Of a stretch of 64,000 nt of DNA, positions 37,801 through 46,800 are shown in pieces. The notes under the pieces are model-generated. The model saw only the letters and a program-made list of their open reading frames with translations. It did no database searches and was not told the DNA's origin. The stretch is from Lytechinus pictus. Lineage: Eukaryota; Echinodermata; Echinoidea; Temnopleuroida; Toxopneustidae. The position numbers and the translations under genes are program-made. Numbering within the stretch: the stretch's first letter is position 1; the number at the start of each line of letters is the position of its first letter. The stretch covers positions 26,412,501-26,476,500 of the forward strand of contig NC_087245.1 in NCBI RefSeq assembly GCF_037042905.1, in the 5' to 3' direction.

Positions 37801-40800
37801 CAAAAATAATTATTTTCATCAAGTTGTTGTTTTAACACTTCATTTCTGTTCAAGCCCAAATGATATTTAAACGATGACAAAGCTGATGATCTAAGCTTTA
37901 ATATGATATATGATTCAAAAGAAGATTTGGTTTAATTGGGTCAAAATCACACTTTTCATAGGCCAAACATGTACAGAAGCTTGAAAACAAGAATACTTCA
38001 CTCTTATGGCCAAAGATACCATGTACCCGCTCAAATTCCAAAGGTTTCAATGCTGGGGCCTATCCAAGGTCACACTCTCAATGTGGTAAATGTAATCTCC
38101 TTAAATTACATGCACCAATTGTTTTGAAACCTTATTCAGCCAATCAGAACTCTGGATTTCCTGCTACTCTCAAATGTCAGAAATCTTGTCTTGTATCTTG
38201 ATGGAAAATTGTGATCTTGACCCAATTAAAAGGTCCCACATATCGAGAGTGATATTGTGAGAAAGTACAGAATCTCGGCTTTGTGATGATATAAATATCA
38301 TTGAGGCTCAAAATAAAAAGTTTTGCACCATTTGCAAAAGAAAACAGGGAGAGAAAATTCAATTTTGAGACATCTTTTCAGACCTAAAATTCACTTATCA
38401 AAATAGTTTAGACAAAATAAATTACCGATATAAAAGAGTAACATCTACACTTTCTAATGGTACAATACTATCTAATTTTTCTTGGTGATAAAGTGGTTAA
38501 ATTCTTAGAAAGAAAATCTCGCAATTCATGAGATTTTGTAGGGAGGACTCAGCCACGAGAGGATCTGGCCTATTTGCTCATCACAGGAAACCGCAGCCTG
38601 ACTGTAGGTAAAAGCCACATTTCACCAAGACATTAAGTCGCTCATTACTACAGTGTACATTAAAACTTACTTGACCATCATCAGGCACATATTTATCTTC
38701 GAGAACTGTTGGTGTTGGTAGTTGTTCGGCTGGTGGGGGGGTCTGGATTGGTGTGGGTCTAGGTTGCGGAGCCTTGAAAAGGGGCGTAGTGTGTTGTACA
38801 GAAGTGCTGGAGGGGGGCTGTGTGCGTGCCTTCACAGTTGGTATCAAGGGTCCCACTTAAAATAAATGACAAAGAATATTCACAGAAATTAAAGTTATAA
38901 TACTAGCAAAATTAGGAAACAATATTTTTACACACTTCAAATTTATTGACCCGATATTTTCTATCTTTCCGTGTATCAGTACAAATGTGCTACAAAAACT
39001 AAAACATAAAGATGAAAAGAGCAGAGAAGAAAAAAATTGAATTAAAAGAGCTTTAATACTTTTGTACACAGGAGAGCTAAAATACAGAGTATTAAGCTGA
39101 CCCCCCCCCCCCAGAAAATCAAAACCCCCAAAAGCTGAACTCTCACATAGTCAATTTGGATCATTCCTTAAACTAAATCATAACATGAAAAAATATGTTT
39201 AGACATTCAGGATGTGACTTCGACATCTGAAAATTAAGGGGATGAGGAAAAGGGAATTTTGTTTAATTTTCTGTTCATTTCGGATTTACTTTCAAAATTT
39301 TACTAAAAATTGAGCAATGAAACATCTACATTGTATATGTGGTTTGACTCACTTTGACACAATAAAAAAATTAAAACGTTGAGATTATCATAGTTGCTCT
39401 AATCTGAATACAAAAATGGTAATAAATTCAATAAAAACATGAAGGGGTAACAATATATTGACCTTTCCTCAGTTTAAACTGCTGGGTTGCAATAATTGGC
39501 TGCGCTTAAAACACATTTGACTTATGAAGTACTAGTAATAAAAACTTGCAAACAATTGCGGAAATATGATTGACCTAAATTAGAGTTAGAGACATTTCAA
39601 CATTCATACTTTTTTTTAAAACCTGAATACCTTTGTTTAGAATTTCTTCTTGAAGCCTCCGATTCAGGGTCCTCAGTTCCTCCAATTCTTGGGCGATAGT
39701 TCTCTTTTCTTTTTCTAGTTCTGCAACTTTTTTTTTCAAGGACATGCAGTTACCACAGTTGGAAGCACTGGCAGACACACCAGTGTTTGGGGTTGTTTCT
39801 TTCTTGGGTGCATCGGTACAAGGGAAAAATGTCTTGCGTTTCACCATCTTTTCTTGCAGGATACTGTCCAGGGCTGTTTTTTTGGCTGTAGAAATGTGGG
39901 CGTTGGTGGCTTTCTACATGTACAGGTGTAGATGAATTAAAAAAAAAAGAAAAATGTCAAATCAGGTACTATTGAATAATTTCTGCATTCAACCTTCAAC
40001 TATTCTATATGACATCGCAACCATTATAAACCAAAAACATTTGTTAAATGAAAATTTTGCAAATTAGTGTCGGCCTTTGTGGAGGCATTGAACTCACAAA
40101 ACAGTGATAATATGCACATTCTAGTCGGTATGCAAATGAGGGGACTGCTGACATCACTCACTCACTATTTCTTTTGTATTTCATTATACATGTATGAAAT
40201 ATTTATAATTTTCTTGTCATTGGCATGTGAAACAAAGCTTTATTCCTTCCTGAAAATTGGGAATCACCATTGTTTTAACAATGTGTGGTTCAATCATGAG
40301 GGTTTTTATTGTCAAATCTGTAAAAATTGAAATATTGTATAATTATTTCAAACAATAATAAACAAAGTAGAAAGTGAGGTACATCATTGACTCTCTCATT
40401 TGCGTATATCTTAGAATTGTGCAAATGGCCGTTTTATGAAAAACAAGAGAAACTTTCTCATTTTACATCAGATTTTGATGAAATTTTCAGCATTATTCGA
40501 TTTTTCTTTGTTGATTCAAAGTATAAACTATTTTCTGGGGTGGACTGAACATTTCTCCAAAGCTTGCATCCAGTTGAGAATTGTAAGTTAACTTTGGTAA
40601 AAACTGAGATGGGTGTAGTGTGAATTCACATTATTAGAATTCAAATTGTTGTTGTGACAAACATACTTCATCAACATATCTGCAAGGATATTCTATTTTC
40701 TGCATTCCTTACCTTGGCAACTTTTTCTTCAGCGAACTTTTGTTTCAGGGATAGTGGCACAGACTCCTCCTCATCACTTGCCTCCTCCACACTTGACTCA

Positions 40801-43800
40801 ACAAGCTTTCGGACCCTGATTCTTGGCCCATTCTGTATTCGTTCCTCCAGCTTTTCCTTTGTCTCTGAGGATAGATTTATTAAAGGAAGAAAATAATATT
40901 CAGATTGCGATGAGATGCAGTTTGACAGGCCAGGGGCGGTATTCTGAAAGCGCTAAATTAACTGCAATATTTGGTGAGCTGAATTCTCAATTAGAGTAGG
41001 CTTAAATACATGTACATGTAGATCTCTAAGTCTTGTGCAACAGATTTAAATTATACTCCTGAGTCCTGACCCTTATCATCAGATCATACTAATAAAAAAA
41101 AAGTTTTGAACACAAACATGCTTCAGCTCTGACAATTAAATTAGCAGGGACAAATGTGGCCAAGACTGGAGTCTCACATTTTAAAACAAATCTAGTTTTG
41201 TCCGCAGCCAGCTTAACTTTCTACGGCATCTGGTGTTTTATTACAAAACTCATTCCAGGTTACATGAGCTGTGCCTGTACTGTGATATGGTGCATTTCAA
41301 GAGAGCCATATTGCCAGTGCCGCTACATCCAAAAGTCATGAAAGACACCACAATATGTTGGCCAATTGTGTTTATTCTTTGTTCTAGTCAGACAAGTGCG
41401 CACATCATGTCTCTCAAGCTGAAAAGTGGATCATATGATACAACTATTTTCGTGATCAATGCTGCATTTAATTTGGAGTGCGCAAATTTTTTTTGAGATT
41501 TTGCTGCTACACGGAGTCTAGACCAAAAGCTTCGGTCTGTTATGTTGGTTGTTCAGCTGAACTCCGTTGGCTTCACTCACCAAATACAGAGACCGAAGTT
41601 CTAGCGCGATCTGTACAGGGGACTCAATGGCCATATGTTTATGTGTATTTATTAAGTTCGGATAAAACAGGGCAGTGAAGTTGCGCGACAGCCGAGGTTA
41701 GTCACTGTTTTTTTATCCTTTTAACTTGATTTTCCCCTTTTTTGGCAATTAATGCCAAGAGGGAATATTAAATTAATTTGCATTTCGGTCGCGTTAATTT
41801 TCAAAAGTTTGATTCATTAAAGACAAAAATTGAAGAGCCCCGACAGGGGGATTTTGCATTGTAAGTCCCGTATTGGTGGCTGCACAATAGCGAGTCGTCT
41901 GTGTATGAGGAGAAATTTAAAAAATAAAAAAATGTTAGAAAACTCCTCGAAACATACGGCTGCCAGCTGTCTACACGGAGTCATAAAATGTTAGACCAAA
42001 AGCTTCGGTCTCTGTTATGTTGGTTGTTCAGCTGAACTCCGTTGGCTTCACTCACCAAATACAGAGACCGAAGTTCTAGCGCGATCTGTACAGGGGACTC
42101 AATGGCCATATGTTTATGTACTTAAGATCGGATAAAACGGGGAAGTGAATTTGCGCGACAGCCGAGGTAAGTCACTGTTTTTGTTTCTTTTAACTTGATT
42201 TTTCTCAGTTTTTTGGCAATTGATGCCAAGAGGGAATATTAATTTGCATTTTGGTCGCGTGAATTTTCAAAATTTTTACTCATTAAAGACAAAAATTGAA
42301 GAGCCCCGACGGGGGGATTTTGCATTGCAAGTCCCCTAATGGTGGCTGCACGCTAGCGAGCCGTCTGTGTATGAGGAGAAATTAAAAAAAAATAAAATGT
42401 TAAAAAACTCCTCGAAACAGACGGCTGCCAGCTGTCTATAAAATGTAGGCCCCTAACTGTTATACTGACTTTTTTTTTTACTGTACTACTACTATGTAGA
42501 TCAATGATCTAGAGTCTATTTCTACAATGATCTATATATCATAATCATATAGTATAGGCCCTATAATATATGGCAAGTTCCCCCAACGGCCCAAGCATGC
42601 CAAGTCCATGAAGAAGTCTGCGCAGTCTTAAAATTAAAAGAAAAAGTTAAAACAAAAAGTCTTAATTTTGTTGTGAGTTTGGCCTACCTTCCAGCAGTAG
42701 AATCTGAGCCCTGTAGTAGTCAAATTCTTTGCCCTCCTCGTTGTCTAAATCCATGGGTTCGACCCCATCTTTGTTCTTGCTACTAACTCCTACATGTAGG
42801 GTCCTCTTCAGTTTCTTTGTCGATGTTTTCTGTGAGGTGTCGCCGCGCTCGACGACCTTCTTCGCCGGCTGCCTCCAAAGCACATAATACACCTTATCTT
42901 CGAATCAGGGACAACTCGGACCACGGGACATCTCGGACCGTGGGCCGAGTTGTCCCACCCGTTTCGTGATTTTTTTCCCACAAACTTGCGTCTATTTTTC
43001 CGTCAATTCGAAATTTCTTGTAATGATTTTCTAGAGATCTGGTCTGTTGGTAATGTTCTTCACTTTCTATTACTTTTTTTTCGCTGAAGTTAAAAAAAAA
43101 AGTGTAATTTTAGGCGTTTTTCGACAGCTTGCGATTCCCATAGGCGCGCGTGTATTAACTGTGTTGGTGCTCGGCTCGGCCCCGCTCAACAACTGACTTG
43201 ATTTTGTGATCATTTCTCCTCAAGTTACCACTTTTATCGCAGAAGATGGACTTTCTTGTATTCCATTCACTCTAATTATTCATCACAAGGATAAAATTCG
43301 GTGTATATGCACGATTCTGTTAAAGTTTTTCACCTTTTCTCTCTGGTCCGAGTGGTCGTAAGAAGCGAACAACCGATGAACGGTCCGCTGCTCTTCATCG
43401 CAATTCTACGTAGCTCGGCCGCCGAAACTGGCGGGGTGGGATTCAGCCCGAATCCCCAATGGAAGTGGGCGTGCACAGTCGAAGAGCTGAGCTTGACTGA
43501 GTGAGAGAGAGTGAGTGAACTGGAGCTAGGCTCTGCTTTTTTTTGGTAAATATATATATGTATTTTTTTATTTTGTCTATATTGATTTTCCCTGGTGTAG
43601 AGCTTTAATATTTTAATAATTTAATATGCTTCAATTTCTTTGACTGAGTGTGACTGTGGTGTGGATGTTTGAGTCGCACAAAAAATACTTTTACGTGGGT
43701 GGGGGCTCGGGGCGATTTCACTCCTGCCCCCAAAATGTGAAAAAATATCTGCGGTGTAGATGTGTGGGCCTGCTAGGCTGAGGGTATAGCCATCAATAAA

Positions 43801-46800
43801 AAATGTTTTATTTGGGGGCTTAATTTTGAATTAAACTATTTTTTACAGGATTTAAAAAATAAAATGATGTAATTCATTGTGCCCCTTTCCATTCCTTGTT
43901 TTTCCCTGATTTACTTTCTTTAATTTTATTTCTTGGTCTTAAGGGTGGATGTCAGGCTGCCGGGGTGGAATTCAGCCGGAATTGCCAATGGAAGTGGACA
44001 TACTTGCACAGTAATTAGCCTGGAGACTCGAGCCTTGCCCTGCAGTTGTGAATATTTTTTCAATCAAGTTTTAAATACTCAGTTGGCTGGTTCAATAAGG
44101 GCCACTCAGTCTTATTCCCATTTGAAATATAATCAGGGGCGGATCCAAAATTTCCCTACATGGCCGGGGGGGGGAATTTTGTATAGGAATTTTTTGACAA
44201 AAGGTCTTCACTACCAAACTTGAATCACAGTAATTTTTTCCCCAGGAAAAATTTGACAAGCAAAGAAAAAAGGGTTTTCAGTTGCCTTTTGAGTACCTCT
44301 AAACGGGGGGGGGGGGGGGGGGGGGGGGGCGGATGTGCCCCCCCCCCTGATTCGCTACTGGAACTAATGTCCATTTCATTCAGTTTTTCTTTTTTACAGG
44401 AGGAAAGAATAGAGTAAGAAGTTTGGTGTTTTGTATTTTTACCAATTATTGTTTATTCAATATGAAATGTATTTAATTTAGTATAATTTCCAAAAAGCAT
44501 CACTTAATTAACTTATTTAAATTTAAAATGTAAACATGAATAAAAATTGTGAACTTTGAATGAATATATTCTGTAAATTGTAATATTTTTAAATCATATT
44601 TTATCTCCATTCTTATCATTGTCTCCTTTTCTCTTTATGTTCATCACTCTCATTTCAATTAAATATATATTCTGTTACTGGTATAAAAAAAAAGACAACA
44701 ATACTAAACACTGATACATTGATCAATAGAAAAAAACAAAGAAAAAGAGGGGAAATACAAAGAAATGACAGGTACATGGAGGGGGGGGGGGTAACAACAA
44801 ATCATGCTTGTCTGGGTTTTAAAAACAGGAGAAGGGTGGTCAATACAATATTGCAATTAGCAGATTATGAAGAGGGTTTTGTTTTTATCAAATAATTTTT
44901 GCAGTTCCTTATGAAACTTTGGAGTGATGTTGTTTTGTTTTTCTTTAATAGAATATCACCCATTCTAGAAAACTGAACTCTGTATCTAACACTAAGTTGC
45001 CCTAGTGTTGTTTTCCAATCTACATTTTCTAGTTCCTGGTATCATAATTATGGATGTAATCATTTAAGGTGTACCAGTTAGAAAAGTACTATTCATACAA
45101 TGATACAATACTATGTTCATTGACCCTAAATGATATTTGACCTTGATCATGTGACATTTCAATGATACTTGATTACCCCTATGTCCAAGTTTTATGAACC
45201 AGATCCATACACTTTCAAAGTTATGATGGTTATTCAACAAATACCCCCACATGGCCAAAGTTCATTGACCTTGAATGACCTTTGACCTTGGTCATGCGAC
45301 CTGAAACTCGCTGCAGGATATTCAGTGATACTTGATTAATCTTATGTCCAAGTTTTATGAACTATGTCCAAATACTTTCTAAGTTATGCTGTCATTTCAG
45401 AAACTTAACCTTCGGTTAAGATTTGATGTTGACGCTGCCGTCGGAAAAGCGGCGCCTATAGTCTCACTCTGCTATCCAGGTGAGACAAAAATCATGATAC
45501 AGTGATGGAAAAAAAAGTAATAGAATAAATTTAATCAAAAAGAAAACCACATGCTATGTAAAAGAAATGAAATTCAAAATCATAAATTAGTCATTTTTAT
45601 TGAATGAAGAATTTAATTTATTGATAATTGGAAAAAAGATGAACCCTATTTTCTTTCAATGGAACCCAAATAGTTGTAGGGCCTAGTATGATTTTTCATC
45701 ACATAACATGATTCAGAACAAAAATCAAGCCATATGTGACGTTTTGGGTTTAATATCGTGTGGGACGGAATCTACATGACGGCATTCGTTGGACGGATTT
45801 TTCTTCTTAAATCTATCTATCTCTGCTCATCCTCATATCTTTCATTACCTTCATCCCTCTCATCAGAGGGATGGAGGTAATTAGGCGGATGGGAGGAGAT
45901 TGACATGAGAGGAGGGATGAAGATGATGGGAGGATCGAGGGGTGGAGATAATGAGATGGTGGGAGGAATGGAGATGATGGGAGCAACCGCGTAGCCAGGA
46001 TTTCATTTTGGAGGGGGCGGTAATCGCACGCGAAGCGTGCCAACACTTACAGAGCGCGCGAAGCGCGCTCCCTAGGGGGTGGGTGCAGGGAGGGGGAGTT
46101 TCCCCCTCCCGCGCGAAGCGCGAAGCTTTTGGTGTTTCATAAATTAAAATGAAAAGGAGCCGTCTCTCTTGTCTCTAGTACCTATATCACCTCCAGTTCA
46201 GTTGACAATATTGTGATTTTGAACCTTTTTTTCATGAACCTTGTTTTCAAAAGTGATTGTGAGCGAACGCATAAAAGGGGAATACAATGGAGGAAATTAA
46301 AATAATAACCCCGCGCGAAGCGCGGAAGCTAAAGCGTTTTTTTCAATTTTTTTCTGCCATGAAAAAGGTCCCGATAAAAGGGTATTTTCAAAGATATATT
46401 GAATACTTCCCTTGGAAAGATCATATTTGATTACAAACGATTTAGCGACAGTGCATAACTCGCAAAATAGAGGAGAAGAAGTGTATATGCAGGGAGGAAG
46501 ATATTCCTCCCCGCGCAGAGCAATGAAACTCTGAAGTTTCAAAGGGCGGACGTTTCATCAAATTCAGATATCTCTAATACCCCATCGGGTCTAATTCGAT
46601 TGATTTTCTAAGATTATTGAACTTCATTACAAGGAAAATAGTGCGCAAAAAGTTGAAACTTCTGTGATTCATTGAAATTATATAAAAAAGGATGCCTAAT
46701 TTATTTGACTTATACTGAAGCGCTTCATTTTGAATTATAAAGAACCCTAAGTGTCATTCAAAATTTCAAACTGAGTGCGCAAAACAGGACAAGAGATGAA

